Shown one piece after another: positions 42,982 to 52,090 of a DNA stretch of 64,000 nucleotides. The number at the start of each line of letters is the position of its first letter. The stretch's first letter is position 1. The notes beneath the pieces are model-generated. The model was given only the letters and a program-made list of their open reading frames with translations, made no database searches and was not told the origin of the DNA. The position numbers and the translations under genes are program-made. Origin of the DNA: JAFDWI01 sp964595905 (GTDB lineage Bacteria > Actinomycetota > Acidimicrobiia > Acidimicrobiales > Iamiaceae); NCBI GenBank assembly GCA_964595905.1, contig CAZQSU010000002.1:6580-70579 (forward strand). Reading direction: 5' to 3'.

Positions 42982-43779
42982 TCATCGGCCGAGGTGGCCG
43001 AGCGAGCCGACGACCAGGGGGACGACGGCGATGAGCACGAAGCCTGGGAGCGAGCAGCACACCAGTGGAAGGAGGAGCCGGAGCGACAGACGGCGCACAT
43101 CGGTCTCGACCAGACGGCGCCGTTCGTCACGGAGACGATCCGACAACCTCGTCAACGCCGGCTCGATCGGGTCGCCGTCGGTGTGCGCCGCACGCAGGAT
43201 CGTGGTCAATGGCACCACGACGGCTCCCAGCTCATCGGCGGTCTCACCGAGGAGGTCGTCGAGCAGGACGCCGGCGCGATGGGCGCGAACGACCCGGTCG
43301 AGCGCGTCGCCGAGCCGTCCGTCGACGAAAGGTCGGATCGCGTCGATGGCCTGTGGCACGGTCCTGCCGCTGTGGACCGCGATGGCGCACAGCTCGGTCG
43401 CGAGCATCGTCTCGTCGACGAGTTCGCGCTCGGCGCGCTGCTGCTGCCGCGCCGTGAGCAGTCGGGGAAGGTGCCAACCAGCCACCGCGACCACGACCGC
43501 CATCGGCAGCGGTGCCACCAGGGCACCAAGCGCAGCGGCCACGACGGCGCCACCCCGGGCGCGCAGCACGGCTCGGTCGGCACCGGCTGACGATTCCCAC
43601 CCGAGACCGTCCAGCATCCTGCTCACCGCACGCGCGATGCCGACCATCGGGTCGCCGTGCCGTCTCAGGTGGGGACGCTCCACCGTCGAACCGTGCCGTC
43701 GGACGTCGGTGCGCTCCGCCGTCGCTCGGTGACCGGCGAGCGCGTCGAGACGTCGGCGGGCGCGACGTCGGACGGTCAT
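42982..43779 (-). CDS. TadC-like type II secretion F domain protein
   Basis: The 265-residue membrane protein has a basic N-terminal 45 residues, then hydrophobic segments VVAAALGALVAPLPMAVVVAVAGW and a cytoplasmic T2SS-F domain (ELVDETMLATELCAIAVHSGRTVPQAIDAIRP, ETADELGAVVVPLTTILRAA). A C-terminal pair of helices follows (LLLPLVCCSLPGFVLIAVVPLVVGSL). It partners TadB in the inner-membrane platform. The ATG overlaps the TadB stop (ATGA). Confidence 0.85.
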   Translation of the reverse strand: MTVRRRARRRLDALAGHRATAERTDVRRHGSTVERPHLRRHGDPMVGIARAVSRMLDGLGWESSAGADRAVLRARGGAVVAAALGALVAPLPMAVVVAVAGWHLPRLLTARQQQRAERELVDETMLATELCAIAVHSGRTVPQAIDAIRPFVDGRLGDALDRVVRAHRAGVLLDDLLGETADELGAVVVPLTTILRAAHTDGDPIEPALTRLSDRLRDERRRLVETDVRRLSLRLLLPLVCCSLPGFVLIAVVPLVVGSLGHLGR

Positions 43780-44564
43780 CCGGCGACTCCCAGCGCGGCG
43801 CGGACCAGTCGGCCGATCCACAGGGCACCGAGCGTCTCCATCCCCACGCCCGCCACGACGGGCACGATCACCGAGGGCTCGCCGAGCGCGCCGCCGGCCG
43901 TCGACGGCACCAGCACCAGTGAGACGACGCCGAAGACCACGGGCACCGCGATCAGCAGCGAGGCCGAAGCCCGTGCGTGACCGGCACCGGCGGCGATCTC
44001 GCCCCGGGCGCGATCGTGCTCGCGAAGCAGCGCGGCTCCCGCCTCGAGCCCCCGAGCCCCGCCGCCCGCCGATCCCTGGACCATGCCGATCACGGCTGCG
44101 AGCACCTTCGCCGTCGCCTCCCGCGGCGCGGCACGGCCGGGGCGCGCCGAAGGCGCCACATCGCCGCCGATGAACAGGCGCCCGGCGTGCGTCCCGACGG
44201 GCGCCTGCACCATCGCCATCACGAGTCGGCCACCCGGCCCGGACGTCGACCTCGCGGCGTACGCCAGCGCGTCGGGCACGGCCGACCCGGCGCGGACCCG
44301 ACGAGCTGCGAGCTCGAGCACGGTCGCGACCTCCGCGTCGATGTGCCGTTGTGCTGCCCGGCTGCGGCGACGGACCAGCAGCTGCGGCACGCCGACCGCG
44401 ACGGCCACCGCGCCCAGGGCGCCGACGGGACCAGCGACGACCCACGAGAGCGTCCCGATCACCAGCACGCCGAACGCCCGATGTTCCACGAGACCGCGTC
44501 GCGCTCCGACACCGATCCAGCCGGACGCGGTCGCCTCCGGGGCGACGCCCGTCGTGGCGGTCAT
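43776..44564 (-). CDS. TadB-like type II secretion F domain protein
   Basis: The 262-residue protein has N-terminal helices (FGVLVIGTLSWVVAGPVGALGAVAVAVG), a cytoplasmic region with EVATVLELAARRVRAGSAVPDALAYAA and later VLAAVIGMVQGSAGGGARGLEAGAALLREHDRARGEIAA. C-terminal helices follow (LLIAVPVVFGVVSLVLVP, VIVPVVAGVGMETLGALW). This is the TadB layout. Its ATG overlaps the CpaF stop (ATGA). The central segment FIGGDVAPSARPGRAAPRE is a variable insertion. Confidence 0.83.
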   Translation of the reverse strand: MTATTGVAPEATASGWIGVGARRGLVEHRAFGVLVIGTLSWVVAGPVGALGAVAVAVGVPQLLVRRRSRAAQRHIDAEVATVLELAARRVRAGSAVPDALAYAARSTSGPGGRLVMAMVQAPVGTHAGRLFIGGDVAPSARPGRAAPREATAKVLAAVIGMVQGSAGGGARGLEAGAALLREHDRARGEIAAGAGHARASASLLIAVPVVFGVVSLVLVPSTAGGALGEPSVIVPVVAGVGMETLGALWIGRLVRAALGVAG

Positions 44565-45505
44565 CGTGCCGGCCCCGGGTGGGCGCGGAGCTCGTGGATC
44601 TGTGTGATCCTCCGGGGACCTCCGTCGCCGCGGCTCACGTGCACCACGAGGTCGACCGCCGAGCCGAGCAGCGCCCGGGCGACGTCGATCCCCACGCCAC
44701 GTCCCGCCGATGCGGCCAGCACCGCGAGGCGCTCGAGCGCGTCGCGGGTCGAGTTCGCGTGCACGGTCGTGAGCGACCCACGGTGCCCGGTGTGCATCGC
44801 CTGGATCATGTCGTGGGCTTCGCCGCCCCGACATTCACCCACGATGATGCGGTCCGGGCGGAGCCGGAGCGCGGTCCGGACCAGGTCGGCGGTGGTGATC
44901 CGACCGCTTCCCTCGGTGGAGGGAGCCCTGGTCTGCAACCGCACGATGTGTCCGCCGGGAAGACTCAGCTCGGCAGCGTCCTCGATCGTGACGATCCGTT
45001 CGGTCGGATCGATGTGTGCCGCGAGCGCGTTCAGCAGCGACGTCTTCCCCGCACCGGTCGGGCCCGACACCACGATGTTGGCCTTCTCGACGACCGCTCT
45101 GACGAGGCGGGCACCCACCCGTTCGTCGCCGAAGTCCGACACGGAACGGCCTCGCACGGTGAACCGTCGGATCGACAGGCACGGACCGTCGACCGCGATC
45201 GGCGGCAGGACGACGCTCAGACGTGATCCCTCGGCCAGTCGCGCGTCGACGATGGGGCTCGACAGGTCCACTCGACGGCCGGAGGCGACGAGGAGTTGTT
45301 CGATGGCCGCTTCGATGTCGGCTCGGCGCAGCCACACGTCGGTCACCTCGAGGACCCCACCGCGTTCGCGCCAGACCCTCCCCGGCCCGTTCACCAGCAC
45401 ATCGGTCACCTCCGGATCGGCCAACAGGTCGAGGAGTCGGTCCGCGACCCGACGGACCGGCAGCGCCGTGGCGGTCCCACCGGCCTCGACGACCACATCC
45501 GTCAT
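44561..45505 (-). CDS. CpaF/TadA secretion ATPase
   Basis: The 314-residue ATPase powers pilus assembly. It shows the N-terminal VNGPGRVWRERGGVLE, Walker A GPTGAGKTS (148-156) and VTIEDAAELSLPGGHIVRLQTR. The Walker B region DRIIVGECRGGEAHDMIQAMHTGHRGSLTTVHANSTRDALERL and VDLVVHVSR follow. It is shorter than many CpaF proteins because the N-terminal domain is reduced. It starts four bases before the CpaE stop region and overlaps TadB at its end. Confidence 0.92.
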   Translation of the reverse strand: MTDVVVEAGGTATALPVRRVADRLLDLLADPEVTDVLVNGPGRVWRERGGVLEVTDVWLRRADIEAAIEQLLVASGRRVDLSSPIVDARLAEGSRLSVVLPPIAVDGPCLSIRRFTVRGRSVSDFGDERVGARLVRAVVEKANIVVSGPTGAGKTSLLNALAAHIDPTERIVTIEDAAELSLPGGHIVRLQTRAPSTEGSGRITTADLVRTALRLRPDRIIVGECRGGEAHDMIQAMHTGHRGSLTTVHANSTRDALERLAVLAASAGRGVGIDVARALLGSAVDLVVHVSRGDGGPRRITQIHELRAHPGPAR

Positions 45506-45508
45506 GGT

Positions 45509-46243
45509 TCAGCCCTCCACGATGTCGAGCATCGCCCGTTCCACCGCACGGGGCATGCGGCTGCACAACAGACCGGCGTCGACGACCCGGGCGACCTGCG
45601 GCTCGCACCGCACGCGGGCGACGACCGGCGCGCCGGCCACCGCCGCGACGTCGTCGGCGCCGAGTGAGCGCCCCGGCTCCTCGATCAGCACGACGCCGTC
45701 GATCCGTCGGGCGCAACGGGTCACGTGGCGCAGCGCCAGATAGCACGACCGGACCACCAGGAGCGACCGGTCCGCGTCCGCGACCAGACGTTCCGCCACC
45801 GGCGAAGCCTCCGACGCGGGGAGTGTGCCGGCATCGACGACGACGAAGCGCCCGTCGGCTGCGAGCCGTCGGGCGAGCAGGACCGCGGCCGGCTCGGGGA
45901 TCTCCGACGTGGTGGAGGCACCGCGGGCCAGCACCGACACCGCATCGTCGACCCGGGTCTCGAACTCGGCCAGATCTCCTGCCGTCCTCGACACGTCCGG
46001 CCCGTCCATCGGGAGCGACGTCCAACTCGCCCCGCCGGGCGCCGCCACGGTGTGCACCGCGTCGAGCCACTCGACCGCCCCCCGACCGGCGGCATCGTCC
46101 AGCCCCAGCGCCGCCGGGACGTCACCCGCGAGATCCACCAGCAACGACCGCCGGCCACCGGCCCGCGCCGCGACCAACGCGAGGCCCGCGGCGACGACCG
46201 TGGTCCCCGAACCACCCTTCACCGACCAGCAACTGACGATCAT
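45509..46243 (-). CDS. CpaE/TadZ-like ParA/MinD ATPase
   Basis: The 244-residue protein starts with the deviant Walker A KGGSGTT of the ParA/MinD family (VSCWSVKGGSGTTVVAAGLAL). LLVDLAGDVPAALGL and FVVVDAGTLP follow. In Tad systems CpaE/TadZ positions the pilus machine. It is the first gene of the leftward Tad operon, starting 313 bases from the divergent HAD gene, with GAGGAG six bases before the ATG. No receiver domain is present. Confidence 0.85.
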   Translation of the reverse strand: MIVSCWSVKGGSGTTVVAAGLALVAARAGGRRSLLVDLAGDVPAALGLDDAAGRGAVEWLDAVHTVAAPGGASWTSLPMDGPDVSRTAGDLAEFETRVDDAVSVLARGASTTSEIPEPAAVLLARRLAADGRFVVVDAGTLPASEASPVAERLVADADRSLLVVRSCYLALRHVTRCARRIDGVVLIEEPGRSLGADDVAAVAGAPVVARVRCEPQVARVVDAGLLCSRMPRAVERAMLDIVEG

Positions 46244-46556
46244 CACCCACTCCTCTCGGTCTCGACCTCGACCCGACGTCATCGAGTCGAGATCGAGAGT
46301 CGATGTCGGCTCCACACGGGCGAGGCGCGGTGTCCGCGACCCGTCGGGGCCACGGCGCTGCGAGGGGAAGTCGTCGGGTCGGCAACCCTCGTCGGGTCGC
46401 GACCACCAGTCACATACCCGGTTCGTCGGGACTTCAAACCTCGCGGGCCACGATGGCGCACGATCGCGCCGCCGCGGTGCGAATGGTCCCACCCGCCCCG
46501 GCACCATCGGTCTCTCCACCTCGGGTCCGGCCCCCCGGCCACTACCGTGGAGCGTC
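46244..46556. promoter_or_regulatory. 313-bp divergent region, cpaE / HAD phosphatase
   Basis: This region separates the leftward Tad operon from the rightward phosphatase gene and must hold both promoters. A one-mismatch 11-bp inverted repeat is present (CTCGACCTCGA at 46261-46271, TCGAGATCGAG at 46287-46297) 20 bases upstream of cpaE. It could be an operator for Tad expression. Nothing else was recognised. Confidence 0.45.
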
Positions 46557-47399
46557 GTGCAGGCCGCCTTCTTCGACCTCGACAAGACCGTGATCGCACG
46601 TGCCTCGATGGTCGCCTTCGGGCCGTCGTTCCGGCGAGCGGGCCTGCTGTCGAGGTGGCTGGTCGCGCGCGCGTTGTACGCCCAACTCGTCTACCTGTAC
46701 CTGGGAGCCGACGCGGAACGCATGGCCCGGATGCGGACCGCCGTGCTGCGCGTCATCGTCGGTTGGGAGCAGGCGCACGTCACCCAGATCGTCGAGGACA
46801 CGCTCGAGTCGGTGATCGAGCCCATCGTCTACTCCGAGGCGCTCGAACTGCTCGAGTCGCACCAGCGGGACGGCCACAAGGTGTTCATCGTCTCGGCGTC
46901 GCCCGAGGAGATCGTCGCACCCCTCGCGCGTTTCATCGGCGCCGACGAGGCGATCGCCACCCGCGCCCGTCTCGACGACGACGGCCGCTACACCGGCGAG
47001 GTCGAGTTCTACGCGTACGGCGCCGGCAAGGTCGACGCGATGCAGCGGGTCGCCCGGCGCGACGGGATCGATCTCGAGGAGTCGTGGGCGTATTCGGATT
47101 CGGTCACCGACGAACCGATGCTCCGGGCGGTCGGCCATCCGGTCGCGGTGAATCCCGACCGGGATCTCGCGCGGATCGCCAAGGAGAACGGCTGGGAGAT
47201 CCGCCGCTTCGACCGTCCGGTTCCCTTGGACGCGGATGCACGACGAACGACGCCGACCAAAGTCGGCGTCGCGGTCGGTACTGCTCTGGCGATCGGCGGA
47301 GCTGCGGCCGGGGCGGTGGTGCTCGGCCGGAGGAGAGCCCCCCGCCCAGGAGTTACGCGGTCCGGAGTTTCTTTGCGGCGGCTGCGCCGAGGGCGATGA
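46557..47399 (+). CDS. HAD superfamily phosphatase (HAD-IB, SerB-like)
   Basis: The 280-residue protein has HAD motif I at residues 7-11 (FFDLDKT), motif II VFIVSASPEEI and motif III/IV GAGKVDAM with SDSVTDEPML. These define the HAD-IB hydrolases, including phosphoserine phosphatase relatives and CicA-type enzymes. A hydrophobic C-terminal stretch (VGVAVGTALAIGGAAAGAVVL) and basic tail could anchor it at the membrane. The GTG at 46557 gives the domain start. Its 3-prime end overlaps a small gene on the other strand. Confidence 0.83.
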   Translation: MQAAFFDLDKTVIARASMVAFGPSFRRAGLLSRWLVARALYAQLVYLYLGADAERMARMRTAVLRVIVGWEQAHVTQIVEDTLESVIEPIVYSEALELLESHQRDGHKVFIVSASPEEIVAPLARFIGADEAIATRARLDDDGRYTGEVEFYAYGAGKVDAMQRVARRDGIDLEESWAYSDSVTDEPMLRAVGHPVAVNPDRDLARIAKENGWEIRRFDRPVPLDADARRTTPTKVGVAVGTALAIGGAAAGAVVLGRRRAPRPGVTRSGVSLRRLRRGR

Positions 47400-47427
47400 G
47401 GACGACGAGGATGAGAAGCTTCTTCAT
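47353..47427 (-). CDS. 24-residue microprotein, membrane
   Basis: A 25-codon ORF from ATG 47427 to TAA 47353 encodes MKKLLILVVLIALGAAAAKK followed by LRTA: one hydrophobic helix flanked by lysines. I recall many actinobacteria carrying a similar peptide of the form MKKLL...KKL. It overlaps the HAD phosphatase 3-prime end in antisense by 47 bases. It would insert in the membrane; no role is known. Confidence 0.55.
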   Translation of the reverse strand: MKKLLILVVLIALGAAAAKKLRTA

Positions 47428-47585
47428 GGCCCGTCACTATAGAGCCCGATGGGTGAGATGCGAATCGTGAACCCGGCGACGCGGCCGACCGCCCGATCGG
47501 CGCGTCGGGTGACCGCCACGACCGGTGGGGTCTGCCGTCGACGACCCGGCCGGACGCACCGTCGGCACCGACCCGCGAGCGCGAC

Positions 47586-49793
47586 TCAACACTTCGGTGG
47601 CCGATGCGCGTCGACCTCGTACACCGCGAGATGCGCCGGCGGGGTGGGTCCCAGGGGAACGCGGACCGCGAGCCGCGTCGCCACGGACGCTTCGGTCCAG
47701 GCGAGCTGGCGAGCTGCGGCCGGATCGGCGCCGGCCGGCGGGACCCACAGGATCACGTAGTCGGCGTCCATCGCCTGCAACCGTCGCCACCAGTCGGCAC
47801 ACGAGGTCGGTGGGACGACGCGGCGCCCGTCGAAATCCGCGATCGGCTCGACCCGGTTCGAGCGGTCGACCCCCTCGAAACCGTAGGTGAACAACAGTGC
47901 CTGGTGGCCCCTGGCCGTCTCCGCGGGGCCACGAGCGATCCAGTCGGCGAAGTTGTAGGGAGCCACACCGATCCTTCGGTCGTGCACGCCCGCGGCCCAG
48001 GCGAACACCCGGTCCACCGACACTGCCGAAGCCCCGACGTAGTCGGTACGCGACAGTCGTGAGCGGTTCGCCAGGTACGACGGCAGCGCCCACACGGTGA
48101 CGACCATGACCGTGACGACCAGCAGACCGACCGCGGGGACGAGCCAGCCCATCGTTCGTGAGGTGAGCGGCGTCCGTGGACGCGATCGGAGCAGGACCGC
48201 GCCTGCGATGACGATGATCATCGCCACGATCAGCCCGGTCCGGCCGACGATCCCCTCGGAGTAGATGGGCATCGGCAACGACCGCCAGTCGTAGACCGAC
48301 AGGCCGGCCACGACGGTCATGCCCGCCGCCGTCGCTCCGGCGGCCCGCCTCGACCCGGCCGAACACGCGATGACCAGGAGTGAGATCACGATGCCGGCCA
48401 GCAGGTACCGCATGTTCGGCCCGAGTGTCTGGTACACGCCGTCACGCAGGTACTGCGGGGTCAGCGTGCCACCCAAGAACGCCAGGAATCCGACGACCGC
48501 GAACACACCGAGCCCAGACCGTCGGGCGGCGACCCCGACGACGAGAGCCACGATGGGAGCCAGCAGGAAGACGATCCAGGCCCGTCCCAGCCAGAAGGCG
48601 AGGACCGATCCGACGGCGTTCGACCGGAGCCCGTCCACCAGGGTCGGCAGCATCGGGCCGAGGTCGCCCGCGACCTCGACGTGTCCCAACTGGACCGGCC
48701 CGATATGCACGGACAACTCCGGGATCGGACTCCCGAAGCGCCACCAGTTGCGCATGTACCAGTACGCCCCGGCGGTAGCGGCGCCGACGAGCACAGGAAC
48801 CGACGCGCGAGCCCGGCGCGGCATCGAACCCCGCGCCACGATGACGACCGCCGCAACGGCCATGAGCCCGGCGGGAAGCAACATCGTGAATTTCGTCGAT
48901 GCGACGAGCCCCACCGACAGCCCGACGACGAACAGGCGCGTGTTGCGCTCTCGACCATCACTGGTCGGCACGGTCAGGGCCATCGCCGCGACGAGGAACG
49001 CAATGGCCATCATCTCGCCCTGGGCGGTGGCGGACGTCAGCCAGAGGGCGATCGGCATCGCCATCACGCACCCGAGGGCCAGCATCGCGAGATTCGGGAC
49101 GCCGTGGCGCCCCCCGAGGACCCGTGCCGCGAGCAGCGCGATCGCCGCCCACCCGAGGTTCGCGAACGGACCGAGGATGTCGGATCCGGCGACCAACATG
49201 CCGAGGGCATGGAACACTTCCGAGCCCATCGGGTACGTGGAAGGCGCGATGTCGGCGCTGTACAGGCGCAGGGGCAGGAAGCTCCCCGAGCGTGCGAAGT
49301 CGGATGCGGCGGGAAGGTGGTACCAGACCGAGTCCCACTCATCGATGCCATGGCCCAGTGCCGCCGCGAGGGTCACGACCCAGCCGGCTCCCACGATCGC
49401 GAGGACCACGAAGGCGATCGTGCGGACCCACCGCGGTTCGACGGCACCATCCGCACCGGAGTGCACGTCGGTCGCCGGACCGTCACGGACCGGGTCGCCG
49501 GAAAGCCGTGAAGTCGCCCGCCCATCGGTCGACCGTTGGGCCGACAACCTGATCAGGATCGACGCGATCAACAGCGAACCAATCATCAGCCAAGGCGTGA
49601 ACCAGCCAATGGTGCCGTTCACGTTCGCGACGATCGTCACCAGGGCGACGACGAGAACGACATCGATGAGGAGCGCCTCCGCGCCGATGCACTTCGGAAA
49701 GATCCGACGACGTGCGTCCCTCACGGCCGCCAGAACGATGCTTCCGACCAGACCGGCGACGAGCAGACCGAAGACCAGGCGCGTTCGGTTCAC
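47586..49793 (-). CDS. GT-C-like membrane protein, tandem paralog A
   Basis: The 735-residue protein has about thirteen hydrophobic helices and a C-terminal soluble domain from about 580. Its first large loop has DEWDSVWYHLPAASDFARSGSFLPLRLYSADIAPSTYPMGSEVFHA, a common pattern of GT-C glycosyltransferases with an acidic residue pair. The C-terminal part (APYNFADWIARGP, GHQALLFTYGFEGVDRSNRVEP, SCADWWRRLQAMDADYVILW) is shared with the next gene. It is leftward and 43 bases downstream of its paralog. The substrate is unknown; a lipid-linked sugar donor is likely. Confidence 0.75.
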   Translation of the reverse strand: MNRTRLVFGLLVAGLVGSIVLAAVRDARRRIFPKCIGAEALLIDVVLVVALVTIVANVNGTIGWFTPWLMIGSLLIASILIRLSAQRSTDGRATSRLSGDPVRDGPATDVHSGADGAVEPRWVRTIAFVVLAIVGAGWVVTLAAALGHGIDEWDSVWYHLPAASDFARSGSFLPLRLYSADIAPSTYPMGSEVFHALGMLVAGSDILGPFANLGWAAIALLAARVLGGRHGVPNLAMLALGCVMAMPIALWLTSATAQGEMMAIAFLVAAMALTVPTSDGRERNTRLFVVGLSVGLVASTKFTMLLPAGLMAVAAVVIVARGSMPRRARASVPVLVGAATAGAYWYMRNWWRFGSPIPELSVHIGPVQLGHVEVAGDLGPMLPTLVDGLRSNAVGSVLAFWLGRAWIVFLLAPIVALVVGVAARRSGLGVFAVVGFLAFLGGTLTPQYLRDGVYQTLGPNMRYLLAGIVISLLVIACSAGSRRAAGATAAGMTVVAGLSVYDWRSLPMPIYSEGIVGRTGLIVAMIIVIAGAVLLRSRPRTPLTSRTMGWLVPAVGLLVVTVMVVTVWALPSYLANRSRLSRTDYVGASAVSVDRVFAWAAGVHDRRIGVAPYNFADWIARGPAETARGHQALLFTYGFEGVDRSNRVEPIADFDGRRVVPPTSCADWWRRLQAMDADYVILWVPPAGADPAAARQLAWTEASVATRLAVRVPLGPTPPAHLAVYEVDAHRPPKC

Positions 49794-49836
49794 GGATGAT
49801 TCATCGCTTCGCGGAGCCTCCGACGAGGCGCACTGG

Positions 49837-52017
49837 TCAACGCCTGCATGGCGGCGATGCTGCCACGTTCACCGAATACAAGAGCAGCCGTGCGGCCGGC
49901 GGGCGGCTGACGGCTCCCCGGGCGACCAGCCTCGCGGCCGGCGATCGTTCGGTCCAGGCGCGATACCGTGACTGCGCGGACCCGTCGCCCGGGTCCCAGA
50001 TCACCACGTGCGTCGCGCGATCGCGACGCAGTTGTGCCCACCATTGCGCACAGGAATCCGGTCGGGTCACCCGGGTGCCGTCGAAGCGGGCGGCCGGAGC
50101 GACCCGGTTCGACAGGTCCCGGCCGTAAAGACCGTACGTGAAGAGCAGAACCTGGTTCCCGCGAGCGACGAGTCGAGCATCGGTCGTGATCAAATCGGCG
50201 AATGCGTACGGCTGGACGGCAATTCGAAGGCCGGTGTGCTTCTGGGTCCATGAGAAGACGGGGTCCAGGGCGACCGGAGGGTCCGAGCCGAGGCCGTCGG
50301 TGTTCTGATAGCGGGAGGCCAGGTAACGCGGCTGAACCACCGTGATGGCAACGAGGACTCCGACCACGACGACCGTGCAGACGCTCGGCAAAAGCATCGT
50401 GTACCGATTTAGCACACGAAGTCCGGCCAGCAACCCGACCGCGAGCATCCCTGCCCCGACGATCCAGATCCACGGAGTGTGGACTGCTCCGACGGGCGAC
50501 GCGTCAGACACCGGCACCTGCCGCACGGCCACGATCGTGACCGCGAGCAGACCCGTGAGGGCGATCGCAGTGACCGGGGCGCCTCTTCTGGTCGTCGCGG
50601 CAGCAACGGCGCCGACGATGAGCGAGAGGGCGACCCCGGCCAGGAGATAGCGCGTGTTCGACGTCATGAGCAGGTATTCGCCGTGACTGAGAAATCCGGG
50701 TGTCAGCGTGCCGAACACGAACGCGCAGGCCGCAACGATGCCGAGGGTCGTGAGGCGCCGTCGGCGGCTCCTGATGGCGAGGGGAACGACCACTACCGGA
50801 GCGATGAAGTAGAGCATCCAGAGAGGACCCAGCATCCAGGTGTACACCGTGAAGAGCCTCCCCGACCACAGACCGTCCAGCAGTGTCGGCAGCATGGGGC
50901 CGATGTTTCCGGCAACCTGCACGTGACCCAGTTCGAATTTCCCGATGCCGAGCGATGCCACCGGGATCGGGCTTCCGAAGAGCAGGACGTTCCGGAAGTA
51001 CCAGAACCCGCCGGTGGCGACGGCCGCTCCTCCGAGCGGTACGAGGGCACGTCGCAGCATCCTCCGATCGTGCCGCCAGTAGACGATCAGAGCTCCGACG
51101 AGCAGGGCCACGGCCGGTCCGAGCATCGTCGACTTGACCCCGATCGCCAGCCCGGCCGCAGCGCCCACGATCACCACACGTCCCCGGATGGAGCCGTCGT
51201 CGGGATCAGGTAGCGCACACGCGAGCGCTGCGGTCAACATGGCCAATCCCATCATCTCGTTCATCGCCGTGGCCGCCATGAGTCCCGTCACCACCGGCGT
51301 CGCGAGCACCAGGAGGCCGGCGAGCGTCGCAAGATGCGGGCAGCCCTGTCGCCGCCCGAACACGTGGGCAGCGAGAAGGAACACGATCGCCCAGACGATG
51401 TTCACCAGCGGTGAGAGGACATCCGACCCTGTCACCAGGATCGCCATGGCGTGCACGACCTCGGATCCGAACGGATAGGTCGCCACCGCGATGTCCGCGC
51501 CATAGAAACGCGTCTCGAGAAAGCTCCCGGACTGGACGAAGTCGGCCGCGGCCGGAAGGTGATACCAGAGCGAGTCCCATTCGATCATGCCGTAGCGGTA
51601 GGCAGGAGGAAGCGCGCGGGACCAGCCGACGGCAACCGCTGCCATGCCGGCCGCGACGACCCAACGCAACCAGCCGGGCTCGACGGACGGCCGGCCGAGC
51701 CGAGCGACGCCCGCAGGCGCGGCGACATCCTGATCGACCGTCGCGACCGGTGACGAGCTTCTGTTCAGCCCCACCGAGACCATGGCCGTGAGCAACAGCG
51801 CTCCTGCCAACGGCCAGGGTGCGAACCACCCGATCGTCCCCAGCAGCTCTGCGACGATCATCACCCATGCGGTGACGAGGACGATGTCGGCGACGACCGC
51901 CTCGGGCCCCGCCCAACGTGGCACGAGTCGACGGCGGAGTCGCCGGACTTGAACGATCACGACCGCGCCGACCAGCGCGGCGACCAGAAGTCCGGCGAGC
52001 AGTCGGATGCGGTTCAC
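49837..52017 (-). CDS. GT-C-like membrane protein, tandem paralog B
   Basis: The 726-residue paralog shares nearly the whole layout of the downstream gene. It starts MNRIRLLAGLLVAALVGAVV and has IEWDSLWYHLPAAADFVQSGSFLETRFYGADIAVATYPFGSEVVHA in the first loop. AGNIGPMLPTLLDGLWSGRL and the C-terminal PYAFADLITTD, LLFTYGLYGRDLSNRVAP, SCAQWWAQLRRDRATHVVIW follow. The pair arose by tandem duplication. A role in cell-envelope glycosylation is inferred only from fold and topology. Confidence 0.75.
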   Translation of the reverse strand: MNRIRLLAGLLVAALVGAVVIVQVRRLRRRLVPRWAGPEAVVADIVLVTAWVMIVAELLGTIGWFAPWPLAGALLLTAMVSVGLNRSSSPVATVDQDVAAPAGVARLGRPSVEPGWLRWVVAAGMAAVAVGWSRALPPAYRYGMIEWDSLWYHLPAAADFVQSGSFLETRFYGADIAVATYPFGSEVVHAMAILVTGSDVLSPLVNIVWAIVFLLAAHVFGRRQGCPHLATLAGLLVLATPVVTGLMAATAMNEMMGLAMLTAALACALPDPDDGSIRGRVVIVGAAAGLAIGVKSTMLGPAVALLVGALIVYWRHDRRMLRRALVPLGGAAVATGGFWYFRNVLLFGSPIPVASLGIGKFELGHVQVAGNIGPMLPTLLDGLWSGRLFTVYTWMLGPLWMLYFIAPVVVVPLAIRSRRRRLTTLGIVAACAFVFGTLTPGFLSHGEYLLMTSNTRYLLAGVALSLIVGAVAAATTRRGAPVTAIALTGLLAVTIVAVRQVPVSDASPVGAVHTPWIWIVGAGMLAVGLLAGLRVLNRYTMLLPSVCTVVVVGVLVAITVVQPRYLASRYQNTDGLGSDPPVALDPVFSWTQKHTGLRIAVQPYAFADLITTDARLVARGNQVLLFTYGLYGRDLSNRVAPAARFDGTRVTRPDSCAQWWAQLRRDRATHVVIWDPGDGSAQSRYRAWTERSPAARLVARGAVSRPPAARLLLYSVNVAASPPCRR

Positions 52018-52090
52018 CAGCTATCCCCTCGACCCTCGCGGCTCAACTCAGCGGAGTGCACCGGACCCTCTCATGGTGTCAGCGACCGAT

